Shown here: piece after piece, positions 47,086 to 63,732 of the stretch | Position numbering within the stretch: position 1 is the stretch's first letter | How the letters are laid out: each line of letters opens with the position of its first letter | Source: Thysanoteuthis rhombus | Taxonomy: Eukaryota; Mollusca; Cephalopoda; Oegopsida; Thysanoteuthidae | NCBI GenBank assembly: GCA_963457665.1 | Contig: OY735215.1 | Location: 36,857,825-36,921,824 of the forward strand | DNA length: 64,000 bases | Direction of reading: 5' to 3' | Notes under the pieces: model-generated | Told to the model about the DNA's origin: nothing | Seen by the model: only the letters and a program-made list of their open reading frames with translations | Database searches by the model: none | Translations under genes and position numbers: made by a program

Positions 47086-48379
47086 AAAGTAGTATATGAA
47101 GAATTCGACATTATCAGAATCATAGAAAATTATCGATATTGTTTGCTTTCCAGCTTTTCAATCTTTTGAAATCCAGAAGCGAAATTATTCACTTGGCTGA
47201 ACGTATCAATCATTTGTTAAATACATTTCAAATCCCTGTTCCTGAACTGAAGTAGATCAGCTGGGAGGTTCTTGATTTAATGATAAGGACTTCAAGAATC
47301 TGAAGCCATTCTTTTAGTATAGTATTCGCATATTGTTTATGAATATTTGGTGTATACTAAGGGAAGTATCAGTGTCTGGCAATCTATATTTGGACAATTG
47401 AAAGCAGAAATATGTTTACTGGTTCGTAAATAAGAAAAGTTAACTATAGAAACATTCCTATTTCATCGAACTTGTATTGATATTTGTATCCTAAAAATAA
47501 AATAACTCGTTAACCAGGTGTTAGTTCATTCCCTTTGATGACTGCTAAAATCTGTACAATGGAAATACGTATTAAAAACGACAAAATATAAACCAAACAT
47601 GATGTTTAAGTGCATAAAAAGAGATCAAATGAAGGAAACTTCAGTTTTACCCTAAAAAAATAAAGGAAAAACTGAATTAGAATTGGCAGATTAACAATGA
47701 AGTCTTTAAATGCGAACCTTAAAACCCTCAAACATTCAAACAGATATGGTTGTAGATATGTTTTCTTGGACGATACTTAATTAGAGCGAGTGTCGTGCTT
47801 AAATAGATGTAAGCACTCGAATTTATATGAATCTTTTGTTAGTATTTATTTACTTTTTTGTTTTAGATTTTATAATAATAGTTGGTTATCACAGAACCTA
47901 GTCGTTACTTTATCCAGAAATACAGAACATGCGGAAAACAACAACAAAAAACGTTCCAAGGATATACTTAGTCGATGAAATATCAAAGCTTTTTTGCGCC
48001 TGATCCTTTTTGAATGGATATGTTGTAATCATTACGTAATGGTTTATTTTTAGCAGTTTTCATGTCTTTGGGTTCCATACGACTATAGGACAGTACTTCA
48101 AGTGTGGCCCAACTCTACACATATACCCCAGCAAAGTAGAACGTCCACTGAATGACTATAAACTGTGTATACAACAATCTTTGCAGTTGTGATAGGGAAT
48201 ACAAAGACAATACCAGCTGCTCTCCTGAGATGAGACGAACAGTGGAAAAGCTGCAATCCATAGAGTGATATTAAAATAAGGTGTGGTTGACCATGTAGGC
48301 AGTGAATGGGGAGCACACCAATCAATATGGAACGAAACTAAAATGATAGACACAAAGCAGTACCGGAAAGTCATAGGTT
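47086..48379. other. No gene seen
   Basis: AT-rich with short unrecognised frames. Confidence 0.4.
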
Positions 48380-48880
48380 TAAACATGATAGACAGAAGGA
48401 GACAGAGAGACAGATAGGAAGGAAGAAAGGCTGCCAGAGAGTAAAAAAGAGAGAACTAGAGAAAGGGAAAAAAGATAATAAGAAAGAAGGAGAAAGAAAG
48501 GCGAGTGACTGAGGAAGAGACTATGACAAAAATAAAGAGAGATGCGATCAAGGCAGGAAAATAATCGAAGGCAAGAGACAAAAGGAAATTAAAAGAGAGA
48601 GAGAGAGAGAGAGAAAGGACAAATAATGAAAAGTAACGACGGTGAATGAAAAGCAGGAGATAGAGAAGAAATTAATAGAAAGAAATGGAAAAAGACAGGA
48701 CAAAATGGATTAAACCAGTGGAGAAAAAGTTACTGAAAAAAAAATCCCCAACGGACACATTTTGAATCAAGAGTAATATGAAAAAAAGAAAAAAAAAAAA
48801 AGGGAGATAAATCTGGAAATGCACTCACGAAAAATCCTCTTAGAAATAAACGACAAATTCAGGCGAAAAAAAAATTAAAA
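48380..48880. repeat. Purine-rich tract on the plus strand
   Basis: About 500 bases consist largely of A and G (GAAAGAAGG- and AGAGAGA-like runs, including (GA)n at 48595-48615). It is low in complexity without a fixed unit. Confidence 0.75.
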
Positions 48881-49014
48881 AGATGGATGTTGCCTGTCAC
48901 TTTCTTGACAGTCCAATTACTGCTTCAAATTTCCCATTCTGCATATTCGTACTTGCAGTAGTAATAATAGTTACAGTTCCATTATCATTATTACTATTGT
49001 TGCACTATCTTCAT

Positions 49015-49187
49015 CATCATCATCATCATCACCATCATCATCATCACCATCACTTACTATATTATCAATATAACTCATCAGCACCATGGCTTTCTGTATT
49101 ATTAATATAATTTATGTTTCAGTTTCGATATTTCTTGCCCTTTCCACCTTTTTTCAATATAATTATTTTCATCAATGTCATTTGTGT

Positions 49188-49268
<81 letters not shown>
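49015..49268. repeat. (CAT)n/(CAC)n and (CAT)n(TAA)n microsatellites
   Basis: CAT/CAC units at 49015-49057, then unique DNA, then 13 or so CAT units directly followed by about 13 TAA units (49190-49268). The LINE C-terminus starts right after. Confidence 0.9.
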
Positions 49269-49741
49269 TTATGTGGAAGATGAAAGCCAGGGTAGTGCCA
49301 ATCATAGTTGGCGCACTATGAACTGTCCCAAAGACACTGAGGGTGAGACTGGAGGAGATCGGGATAGAGGGAAGGATTGAGACTGTACAGACCACAGCAC
49401 TGCTAGGAACTGCACGGATACTGAGGAAAGTGCTAGAAATATAAAGACTGCAACACTTATTGTTAACAGTGACCTAACAAAGGATGGGAAATGAAAGCGG
49501 GAATGTGAACCACAGCACTGGCATGATAGGCGAAGGAGAGAAGAGATGTTCGCTGAAGACCTGAGGAGACTTATTGTCACTCAGCCTTCAGCAATGACCA
49601 CTGGGCAACCGGTGTGAAACTGTAAACTGCAATATTACTGTGGCCTATGAGTACTAGGAGAGAAGGGCTGGAGACTTGAGGAGACTTGCTGTCACTCAAA
49701 CTCCAGCGGTTACCACCAGGCAACTGGTGTGGGATTGCAAA
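49269..49741 (+). mobile_element. LINE family C, C-terminus and 3' UTR
   Basis: One plus-strand frame reads MWKMKARVVPIIVGAL, a stop, TVPKTLRVRLEEIGIEG and TALLGTARILRKVLEI, then the terminal stop at about 49443. This is the C-terminal motif of a group of LINE ORF2 proteins (RMWxxKxxVVPVVIGALG, TALLGTARILRKVLxI). The 3' UTR follows and contains two similar halves of about 110 bases, both with GAGGAGACTT(A/G)(T/C)TGTCACTCA and GGCAAC(C/T)GGTGTG. It ends directly at a (TAA)n tract. Confidence 0.8.
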
Positions 49742-50427
<686 letters not shown>

Positions 50428-50640
50428 CCTGGTAGATGTGACTGTCCCAGCTGATAAAAAACATTGCTGTCAAAGAATTCGAGAAATTATCAAAATATGA
50501 GGACTTTGAAATAGAAATCAGTAGAATGAGGACCAAAATGATATCCATTGTTGTTGGAGCCCTTGGATTACTTCGAAAAAGGGGACAAGTGTACTTGCTG
50601 ACTTGCTTGAACATATCTGGAAGCACAGCATATATGAAAT
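50428..50640 (+). mobile_element. LINE family C-type C-terminus, second fragment
   Basis: After VDVTVPADK, one frame reads KNIAVKEFEKLSKYEDFEIE, ISRMRTKMISIVVGALGLLR. This is the segment just upstream of and including the conserved VVGALG block. It is more diverged than the 49.3 kb copy, so it is a separate insertion. A frameshift lies near 50458. Confidence 0.7.
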
Positions 50641-50867
50641 ATAGAACATAGCTCTTAACCCCAACGCACGCATTATTAGAATTCTTTTGTCGATGTGAAT
50701 ATATTTACAACACTTAGCATACATCACTTTATATATATATATATATATATATTTAGGAAAGTTTTGTCTCGTCTGTGCAGTCGCCCAGACTGTTATAACT
50801 TGCAAAGTTACCAAGTTAAGTCTCAGGTTAAGACCCAGCTGGTGACTTACATAGACTGAAATCAAAG

Positions 50868-50869
50868 CC

Positions 50870-50966
<97 letters not shown>

Positions 50967-50978
50967 TAATAATAATAG
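50868..50978. repeat. (CAA)n(TAA)n microsatellite
   Basis: About 17 CAA units run into about 19 TAA units with one TGA. It follows a short unique stretch downstream of the LINE fragment, so it may also derive from a LINE tail. Confidence 0.9.
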
Positions 50979-50994
50979 GCAGTGTTGGTAGTAA

Positions 50995-51705
50995 TATACA
51001 CGGAATTTTCGGATGAACTAAGGGAGAACTCCAATCAATGGACCGGTGAACGAGAAAGCTTATAACAATGCACAAGGCTTTACGTCCCTGAGATGACACA
51101 GACATACCGTACGTGAAGGAGGAAGAGGATTCATCAGCATAGAAGACTGTATCCAAAAGGCCAAAACAGAATTAGAAAAGTATGTACAAGCAAACAATGA
51201 AGACATTATGAAAAGCATTTGAAGCAGTGCAACGAAAAACAAAACAAAAAGAAAATTGCAAACGAAAGAGCAGCACAGCAAACAAGGAAAGAAAAACGAG
51301 AACAGAAAAAAGCACATGTGGAATTCAAAAGACGGAGACAAATTGTTGCAGACGAGAGATCATGAACATGGCAGCGCAAAGAAACCTGAAGAGAGAGACA
51401 GAATCGCCTATCATGGTAGCCCTAAACAAATTAATCTGGAAAAACTCTGCCAAGGCGAAAATCGGCGGAACCTAGATAAACAACAAATGCTGCCTATATG
51501 GAGAAGGGATGAGACCGTAAACCACATAATCAGTGAATGTAGTCAACTAGCACAGAAAGAGTGTAAACGTAGACACGACAGGGTAGCAACAGTGATTCAC
51601 TGGGAGCAGAGCAAACGAATGGGATTCAACCACTTTTTTTACGAAAAAAAAAAAGCGAAAGGCGAATATTGCGTCCAGCGCTTTTTTTGCTGTGAGGAAT
51701 CATAA
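50995..51705 (+). mobile_element. LINE family C-type ORF2, zinc-knuckle region
   Basis: The plus strand gives RLYVPEM, then GGRGFISIEDCIQKAKTELE, a Lys-rich linker, and RRDETVNHIISECSQLAQKE followed by CKRRHDRVATVIHW. In the family the order is GGRGLISxExCI, linker, CRxC, HIxSxCxxLAQxEYKRRHD, so this lies upstream of the C-terminal VVGALG block. The first Cys pair of the knuckle is broken by a frameshift (CCLYGEG versus CRLC). The 149-residue open frame is only the last part of a decayed ORF. Confidence 0.75.
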
Positions 51706-52342
51706 ATGTACCGTGCAACCTCTCCCTCTATCTCCTACACTGAATCTACTGTACCTCTCACCACCCCAACCTCCGACGACTCAGCTTAACATACCAACAT
51801 CACCATATCTTGGTTTGAGAATACTCAGTAAATTTTCTTATGTAAATTGATATCAATTGCTTCTTCGCTTTACGTCATTTCGACTAACGAAATAACTTCA
51901 GAGGAAACCGGGGCAAAACAGTATTATTACATTGGAATATATCAGTTGTATTATCATTGTTGTTTCTGTTGATGTCTCTAATTTATTAGAAATTTTTTCA
52001 TTCCATTCATTATTGTTGTTATTCGTTCTCCCTGATGTAATTAGCTATTAACTAATTGCTTTACGCAAAGTTATTAAGTCATCCATCGTTAGCTGGCACA
52101 TTCTGCCAGATACCATTCAACCATTCCATCACGCCATCTACCATCAACGTTATCAGTGCTACTGCAACCTACCGCTTCTCCCTCCTCGCCACCAAACCAA
52201 AACGTCATTATCACTTCACCACCCAGTTACACATTCATTTTCTCTTTAATTTAAACGTATCGATTCCTCCGCCTTCCTCAGCGCCAACATCGTCAGTGCA
52301 AAGACATCATCATTGTCATTTTGCCTTATTAGTAAGCACGAA
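51706..52342. other. No gene seen
   Basis: A 143-residue frame (52056-52487) runs through this stretch into the next SINE and a poly-T tract. It has no recognised domain, and its C-terminal Phe-run is the poly-T. I do not accept it as a gene. Confidence 0.4.
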
Positions 52343-52485
52343 CCGTGGAGGTGCTGAAGGTCTAACGGTTAGCAGCAAAGAGAACGGAATCGGCAGACCA
52401 GGTTCAAACTACAGCACTAATGCCCTTGGGAAATACATAAATCCATCTCTCTTTCTCCCGTGTTTTTTTTTTTTTTTTTTTTTGT
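52343..52485 (+). repeat. tRNA-derived SINE with poly-T end
   Basis: Plus strand: A box AAGGTCTAACGGTTAGCAGC, B box AGGTTCAAACTAC, then GCACTAATGCCCTTGGGAAA, a body motif common after tRNA heads in animal SINEs, and then T-rich sequence with about 20 T. Confidence 0.65.
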
Positions 52486-52719
52486 AAAAAGTAGAGCAGA
52501 CTTGGCTCTTCATCTTTGGTTGGCAACGAAGATGACGGACAACTCTGAATTGAGGAGTTCAGTCACTCGTCCAAATTTTGTGAGAGGCTGAAGACGGATG
52601 GAGTAAGTGATGTGTTACTGAAGCGTATGGTTAACGAGGCTCTGGTGAGACCAACAGATCTATCAAGGCGGCAACGGATTATAAGAAATTACTCAAGTGA
52701 AATTAAGTTAGAATAAAAT

Positions 52720-53320
52720 AACAGACACACGGATTAATGTGATCGCTGTCTCAACCCCCCGACGACACCTCGAGTACAAGCGGTCTGGTTAGTCACTCTA
52801 TAGAAACCGTTGTATGACCAACGTCTTTGGCAGCATGTCGTTTTGGGGGGGGGGGTGATCAAGTAAAAAAAATGGAAAAAAGGGTGATCAATGAATGATT
52901 TACTTCTCTCCCTTTTTGTTGAGCATTGGTCACTAAAAAGGGTTGATCGATAAATGATGTACATCACTCGACTTTTGTTGGGTAGTGATCACTAGAAAAC
53001 CCGTATTTTCAATAAAACAATTGTGAACGTCGCAGGCTAAAATCAAAGGGGCCAATTCAGCATAAATTTGTGATGTAAATTGAAACTCCGACGATAAACC
53101 TTTTTCGGAGAAGAATTTTCAAAAAAACAAAAACAAGGCATTTCTTCTACTCATAATGAGTAAATATTAAACTTTTCAACCCTCTAGCTCCATTGGTGCG
53201 TCCAGTACCCGAGATACAGAGCTAGCCAGTCGGAATAAGTTGAGAAAAAAATGAAGAAACCTATCTTGACATTTTTGGTGACAGTTCTAGCGGACAGTTT
53301 CTATCAAAGCGCGCATACAG
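52720..53320 (+). repeat. Dispersed repeat with GTGACC/GTATGACC block, copy 2 (longest)
   Basis: The left part (52770-52880) matches 33165-33312 and 60755-60830. The right part (53180-53310) matches 60860-61050, with CTCTAGCTC(C/A)ATTG, AAAAAAATGAAGAAAC and GACAGTT(T/C)(T/C). The two parts in the same order at two loci define an element of at least 300-550 bp. No coding capacity or class recognised. A G-run of 10 lies at 52844-52853. Confidence 0.65.
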
Positions 53321-53479
53321 CGAAAGCAGCATCATAATAATCAACCCAGCCGTGATTGGATAACTCAAGAACAATCAGATAAACATCGATGAAAATTAGA
53401 AAATGTTTTTTAGGAGACATAGGGTTACACATGCGGTAAGCTTTTTAAATGTTAAGCCTTTTCATCAAATCATTTTAAA

Positions 53480-53600
53480 CACCTGTAGTAGACTGATGGT
53501 TCTAGAGCTGATTTTTCAGAACGTTGCTTCGGAGTTCGATCCTCAACGCGTACCTCATGAATATAGCCTCGAACCGACAACGGATACTTTATAAATCTGT
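53480..53600 (+). repeat. tRNA-derived SINE head with cephalopod-like tail piece
   Basis: A box-like TAGACTGATGGTTCTAGAGC, B box GGAGTTCGATCCTC, then GAATATAGCCTCGAACCGAC. The latter resembles, by memory only, the ATAGCCTCGGGCCGACC block that follows tRNA heads in cephalopod SINEs. The match is short. Confidence 0.45.

Positions 53601-56690
<3,090 letters not shown>

Positions 56691-56766
<76 letters not shown>
56691..56766. repeat. (ATT)n microsatellite
   Basis: About 25 uninterrupted ATT units. Confidence 0.95.
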
Positions 56767-57884
56767 CAAATAGATTAAACTGATATCATCTTCCTGTATT
56801 TGAGTTCAGGGCATCTGGAATAGGATAAAATGGAATAAAGATCACCACTTATCGTGATATATCAGTAATCGCCTCGGATAAGAGGAGAATTGTTCAAATA
56901 CATTCTTCAAATATTATCATTTATTCAATTTAAATATAATTTACTTCAGTATAGATTCTTGAATTATACATATCTAACAGGGTTCCGGGCCCTTCAAGCA
57001 TATGGCGTGAGGTATGAAATGCAAAACTAAAATGAGTAAATATCTTGCATGCCGTCGAGCAATAATCGACAAGCTAGCTTGGTATACATTAGAAGTGTAG
57101 TGAGTTTGATTTCAGTGAGCGCAACACTATCATAGCTTCGTCCTAGACCTAGCTGAACTTGGTGAATGTTTGGAAAAACCCATGTGGTATGAAGAAGAAG
57201 AGTTATAACGACAGCCAATGCTCCATATCTGACAATCTATTGAAGATGGAAGTGTGCGGTTTTCACCATTAAATATCATGTGTTTTGAAGATAAGTAAAA
57301 AAAAAAAAACAAAAAAAAACCCCCAACCTTGGCCATTAGTAACGCATTTGAGGGTTAACAAAGTGGAAACTAATGGATGTAGAAACATGGTGTTATCACC
57401 AATCGATAGCCCATTATTTTGAGATCTTTTACGAAGTTGTGGTACAATGGATTTTTTCCCTGAAGCGAGTCATACTTAGCAAATCTCTCCTTATGCGAAG
57501 GTAAAATACCGTGAAATACACAGCATTATTTCATATCTGTATAAGCAGGGATTATCTCATCTCAGGAACGGATAGCGACAGCAAATATTCATAAAAGCAC
57601 ATTTTGCAAGTATTTACTTAGTACTAAAACTTAACTATGTGATGATATATCTTCACTTTTATTGAGGATTTGTTACTAATTAACATTATGACCATCATTT
57701 TGTCACTTTGATATCTTCTGTCTGCATCTTAATCACAGTTGTTAATATGATAACAATTCTTATTGTAATAAAGATTCTTACTTGTCTTGAATGAGAAATG
57801 ATCATTGAACTTACTCGTCGCGGCCATTTCTATCTTCAGTCTTCTACGAGATACCCTGGCGCTAAAAATAACTGATCTCACCAT
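56767..57884. other. No gene seen
   Basis: Unrecognised short frames only; A/C-rich patch near 57298-57325. Confidence 0.4.
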
Positions 57885-58131
57885 AACACTTCAGAGTGGT
57901 GTAACGGTTACCGGCACAATAAACTGAGTTTGAGTTCCGACCGAGGTTATTTACATCAAGATCATACTATGGATCCCCTGAGATCACATGCACAGCCGAG
58001 GCCGGCAGAATATAAGATGGAGAGACGAACCAGACAAATTCAGAAAGTACTGGCTCCGCGACGCCCATGATAGGGAAGTGTGGCGAATCTTGGGGAAGGT
58101 CTATGTTCAACGACAGACGTTGAAAGAGCTG
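57885..58131 (+). mobile_element. tRNA head joined to LINE family A 3' end (composite SINE?), copy 10
   Basis: Bases 57885-57960 have an A box (GTGGTGTAACGGTTACCGG) and a B-box-like TTGAGTTCCGACCGAGG. About 20 bases later the last 170 bases of LINE family A start: ATGGATCCCCTGAGATCACA, then FRKYWLRDAHDREVWRILGK and VYVQRQTLKE, up to the stop, without a (GAT)n tail. A tRNA head joined to the 3' end of a resident LINE is the classical make-up of a SINE that borrows LINE machinery. A chance neighbourhood of two truncated insertions is the alternative. Confidence 0.6.
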
Positions 58132-60754
58132 AGTCGGTACCTATAACTTCACTTACCATAATACAGAGTCGGCTAAGTGTTAAGGAGAGTTTTTCTTTTA
58201 AAAAATTTGTATTACTTGAATTTTTTAGATTTTTTTCGGAAATAAATCAGCTTGGAAAATGTGATACAAAGAAATTTTAAAAAGTCAAAATATACGTACA
58301 CAAGTAGTATTTGTGTTGGTAAAATTATCTTGCCGCTTTTTTATTAGATAAATCTTTATAGACCATTATTAAGCGTATGATTTGTGAGTTTATAGGCTAG
58401 GTTTGATTTTCTTTAAAAAGGGGGTGAGCAACGGATAGAGTTGGGGGCGTGTTTCCGAAATGTACAGTTAATGGAGCTTTGCTGAAGCTTCGACAGGCCT
58501 AGCAAGCAGGATATACATCATAATAAAATAAAGACAAATAAAAATGGACGGGCAAAATAACGTACCCCTGCCTTCACACCTATTGCACAAGTGGTACAGA
58601 GAAAAATAAATTAAATCAGAACATTATTTGTCTCGTACAGTTTTCTATAAATGTGTATAAATTCTGGTCCACTCTTTGTCGGGGTCGTCTTATAGCATTG
58701 GTATACTGAACAGTTGTCGGGGGTCATCACGATTTTAGGCTCCAAAATTCAATTCGGAAAATAAAAATTAAGGTTCATACTAGTAAATAACATGTTTACA
58801 TCTATTGACTCTTTATTGAATCCATGTATTGAATTAAGGTCTGTACGACGGCCCTCTGGCCAAATCAAGCGGATTGCTTTGCCCGAGGCCTCAGATATTC
58901 TTAAAACGGCTCTGCTCTTTGGTTGGTTAATGTTGTGGTTGTCAGCTCAGAAAAAAAACCAACCCCCCACCCCCGAAAAAACTGAGGGGCGAGCCGAGTT
59001 CAACTCAAACCGAGTCCAGTCACAATTAATTTCGACAATCTTCTTTCATGATTAAAAACCTAATTTTTCTCTGAGTTCCGATCAAAAGTGAAGACTTTTA
59101 TTTTTAACTTACCCGAATGACCTTCACGAGTTGGACAACTATATTTAGAAATTTGGGAATATCATTGTTTTTTCCTCTCTATTGTCTCTTGTCTGAATTA
59201 AAGTGGTTTTGGATAATGTAACTGGGTGTGTTTTTTTTTCTCTCAACTATTTTAGCGCTCTCAAAATTAATAGCTTACCCCCATTTTCTTTCTTTCTTTC
59301 TCGCGGCCATCCCTTCCTTTCGTCGTCAAATTAAACCGTCTGCTGTTCCTTTCTTTCTTTGCTCTTTGGCTACTTTGTGTCGTTAATGGTCATCACGGAA
59401 GCCGACGCTCAATGGCCTCTAACTGACCACTTGGTCATACGGACGGCAACAATAAAAAGCGAGGCTAATTGCTGGTAAGTGTCTCCTCCAGTCACTTCAT
59501 TGAAGACTTGGAAACTCTGTCGCCACCATTTGAGCGCTACCAGCGCAAACCCTCATACACACAGAAGGCTATGTTTATGAGTGTCTCTTTTTTCTCTTTC
59601 AGCCTTCCTCTAGAAATCTGCATCTATCTTTCCATCGATCTATCTATCTATCCAGCTAGCTAGCTAGCTATCTCATTCTATTTACATCTATCTTGCTAGG
59701 TATAACCCCTTTTTCTTTCTTTCTTTCATTCTTTAATACACTGCGAAACACACTCGTCCTTGCAACAAATTTTTCAATTGCTCTTCCCATTCGCCTGGTA
59801 ACCAAAGCTTGTCTGTCAAAAACTGTGGCTTCTCAAACAGTGAAAAGCAATTATTGATTCTCTTAAGGAAGTCAAATACTACTAACTAATATACAAATGA
59901 CATCTTTCTTCTGTCTGTGTGCCTGTGACACTAAAATCGCAGAAAATACTAAAGATTTTCTCTTTTTTTAATTGTGTATGTAGTTCTCCTTGATGCATGT
60001 AGAAACGGAGCATCTTTCATCGGAACAATTTAGACGGTGTCCCGAAAGATAGGGAACAGACATACCGGATATGGCGTGTGCAGATGAGAAATGAGCATGC
60101 TCTATCGAAATAAGGTTCAAAAGTTAAAAAAATGAAACAGGCTTGCTATCACAGTCAATAATTGAATAATCGTTGCATCAAAATTTATGTAATAATCATA
60201 CTAGTATATCATATAGTAATGTGAAATAATCCCACCGAAGATTAAATATGTTCAGAATAAATTCTTTTTATGACATCAGTGACGTTTGATAAGAGAATTT
60301 TGAGTTTAATAATAAACCCGTCAGAATAAGGCGCCCAAAATTGAAAAAAGCCTACTTTTCTCCCCAAAACAAAGACAAAAATCTTTAGAAGAGGTCTAAT
60401 GAAGTGCAGGTGCCAATTCTCAAGTGTGTAGATAAAACAGCATGGTCAGAAGCGCTGGAACAAACAACAAACTGCATTTGTTCAACACTCGAGGAAAGTC
60501 GGAGTGTACTGCCGTCTAAGAAACCTGGACCCCAAGTATCTCTACATCCAAGCACAGAAAAAAATAGTACCACATTCTTGTACGCCGTGTTACCTCGGGA
60601 ATTACTGTACTAGATCAAAATTCATCTCGAGAATGAACGCATCATCCACCATGTAGAACAAACGCGTAAATAGATAACGACGATCGGATGAATATCAATT
60701 ATTGATCTAAAGGTAATTATTTCATCGGTATGAGTCGTTCTTGGCTGTCATTTC
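58132..60754. other. No gene seen
   Basis: Frames at 58792-59055, 59469-59663 and 60404-60613 are unrecognised. CTAT/CTAG tetranucleotide runs at 59638-59672. This is the longest stretch here without a recognised element. Confidence 0.4.
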
Positions 60755-61052
60755 TAACAGATCTGGTCAGTTACTCAATTGGAACCGTCACGTGACCAAC
60801 GACTTTTGGCAGTATTTTCTTTTTCTAGACATAATAAGGGGGTGAATGTTCAAATTATCGGTTCTCTAGCTCAATTGTGCTGTCTGTACTGGCGATACAT
60901 ACATACTTACATACATACATACGTAGCCAGCCACTTAACCAGCCAGCAAGTCAGACTAGCCTAAAAAAACAAAAACAAAAATAAAAAAAACATGAAGAAA
61001 CTTTATTGACAGTTTTGGTGACAGTTTCGGTTGACAGTTTCTAAAATTACAT
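60755..61052 (+). repeat. Dispersed repeat with CACGTGACC, copy 3
   Basis: TTACTCAATTGGAACCGTCA, CGTGACCAACG and CTTTTGGCAG match the left part of copies 1 and 2. Bases 60865-61050 match the right part of copy 2 (CTCTAGCTCAATTG, CATGAAGAAAC, GACAGTTT). This copy has short CATA repeats inside. Confidence 0.65.
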
Positions 61053-61380
61053 ATCGATCTTATCTCATCTCAGAATCTTTACCTACTGACCTGCCTATTA
61101 ATCTTAGTCTGTCCTTTCAATCTATCTCCGACTGATCGCATCTATTTAATTTACTACTTCCATCGATCCTAGACGTCTAGCGCTTTGCTTGATGGCTAAG
61201 ATAGATGTGTATTTAGCTTGTCGTCGATGTTTGAGCATTTAAAGGCTAGAACTTCGAAAGCTGATTTTCAAGTCAGGCAAGTCTTCTACACTTGAAAAAT
61301 TACCGTAAAGTGATCTTTCAAAACCACAGCAATCAGTAAATCAGTGTAATCGTGAAATCTTCAATATCTTCATAGAGCAC
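61053..61380. other. No gene seen
   Basis: Nothing recognised. Confidence 0.4.
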
Positions 61381-61475
61381 ATGTATGTATGTATGTATGT
61401 ATGTATGTATGTATGTATGCATGTATGTATGTATGTATGTATGTATCTATCTATCTATTTATCTATCTATCTATC
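61381..61475. repeat. (ATGT)n(ATCT)n microsatellite
   Basis: About 15 ATGT units with one ATGC, then about 8 ATCT-type units. Confidence 0.95.
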
Positions 61476-61812
61476 CATCTATCACAGTCTTCTATACCTA
61501 TCTGGCAACTGTAGATTATGAAGTTGAATAGACGCAAATAATTTAGGACTGAAACTTTGAAAAAAAAAAAAAAAAAACTAACGAGATTTGAAAAAGAAGT
61601 CGAGACAGCAAAATCGATTGCACGATTTGCAGACGAAGTATAAAAATCAAGCAAAATTAAATTGCTGCTTTCGTAATTGGTAAATGTTCACGAGGATAAG
61701 TAATTTCGTTATCAATAATTAGTTTTCGACGAAAGTGTCAACACATTTTTTCTCTCAACCTGGAAAGTGCTTAAGTGCTGATAGATTGATTGAGAAAGAC
61801 TGTCAACCGAAT

Positions 61813-61854
61813 TGCATTATGGGTGATTCGGTGCAGTAGACTGCGCATGCGCGT
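61813..61854 (+). promoter_or_regulatory. NRF1-like palindrome with GCATTATGGGT
   Basis: TGCGCATGCGC at 61842-61852 is a perfect match to the NRF1 consensus and stands out in AT-rich DNA. GCATTATGGGT lies 20 bases upstream. Such pairs occur in CpG-type promoters of animals and of some transposons. No gene is seen on either side, so its role is open. Confidence 0.4.
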
Positions 61855-62010
61855 TTCTATAAGTGCCATTTTCCTTTTACATTTACGCCTGTTCTTTCTG
61901 AGTTTTCTCGTTTAGTGACGGAAATTGAAGTGTTTAAAAAAGCCAACAAAAGAAACAGCAGTTGATTCAAAGAGTTTTCTGGACGATTGAACTTCTTTTT
62001 TTGTTTGTCA

Positions 62011-62215
62011 TGTTAACACCACGTTTCTGATTTTACAGCCTTGTTCAGGTGTGCTACCCGAATATGATGACCTTTGAAACGAAAAAAAAAAGATCCGTAT
62101 CCTATGTAATCAGCATTATTACCATTGGAGAGAAAAAAATCCGTTTACAACCATCATATTCGGATAATAGATCTAAAGAAAGTCGTAGAATGGATGGTTC
62201 GAAACGTCGTCTTGA
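62011..62215. repeat. Foldback: inverted pair of CTGAA-type modules
   Basis: On the minus strand (62055-62011) CCTGAACAAGGCTG and ATCAGAAACGTGGTG follow the block ATCATATTCGGGTAG. On the plus strand (62150-62215) CATCATATTCGGATAATAG, CTAAAGAAAGTCG and TTCGAAACGTCGTC show the same order. The two copies face away from a centre of about 90 bases. Confidence 0.6.
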
Positions 62216-62337
62216 CACTTGCATCTAGAGGGAGTTCAACTGTCGGATAGAAACCCCGAAGCTCTTTGAATGTTACTGACACGTCTCAAAACTATATACA
62301 AAACATTTCGTATTAGTGCTTTTTGTGCCAAAAAATA

Positions 62338-63659
<1,322 letters not shown>

Positions 63660-63732
63660 TCACAACGTTTCGTCCATTGTACCTTCCTTATCTAGTATTA
63701 TCCTCAGCATATGTTGAACGGAAAGTTTGATT

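Noticed and set aside
52056-52487. 143-residue frame as a gene
   Set aside because: It ends in poly-T and overlaps a tRNA-type SINE; no domain is visible.
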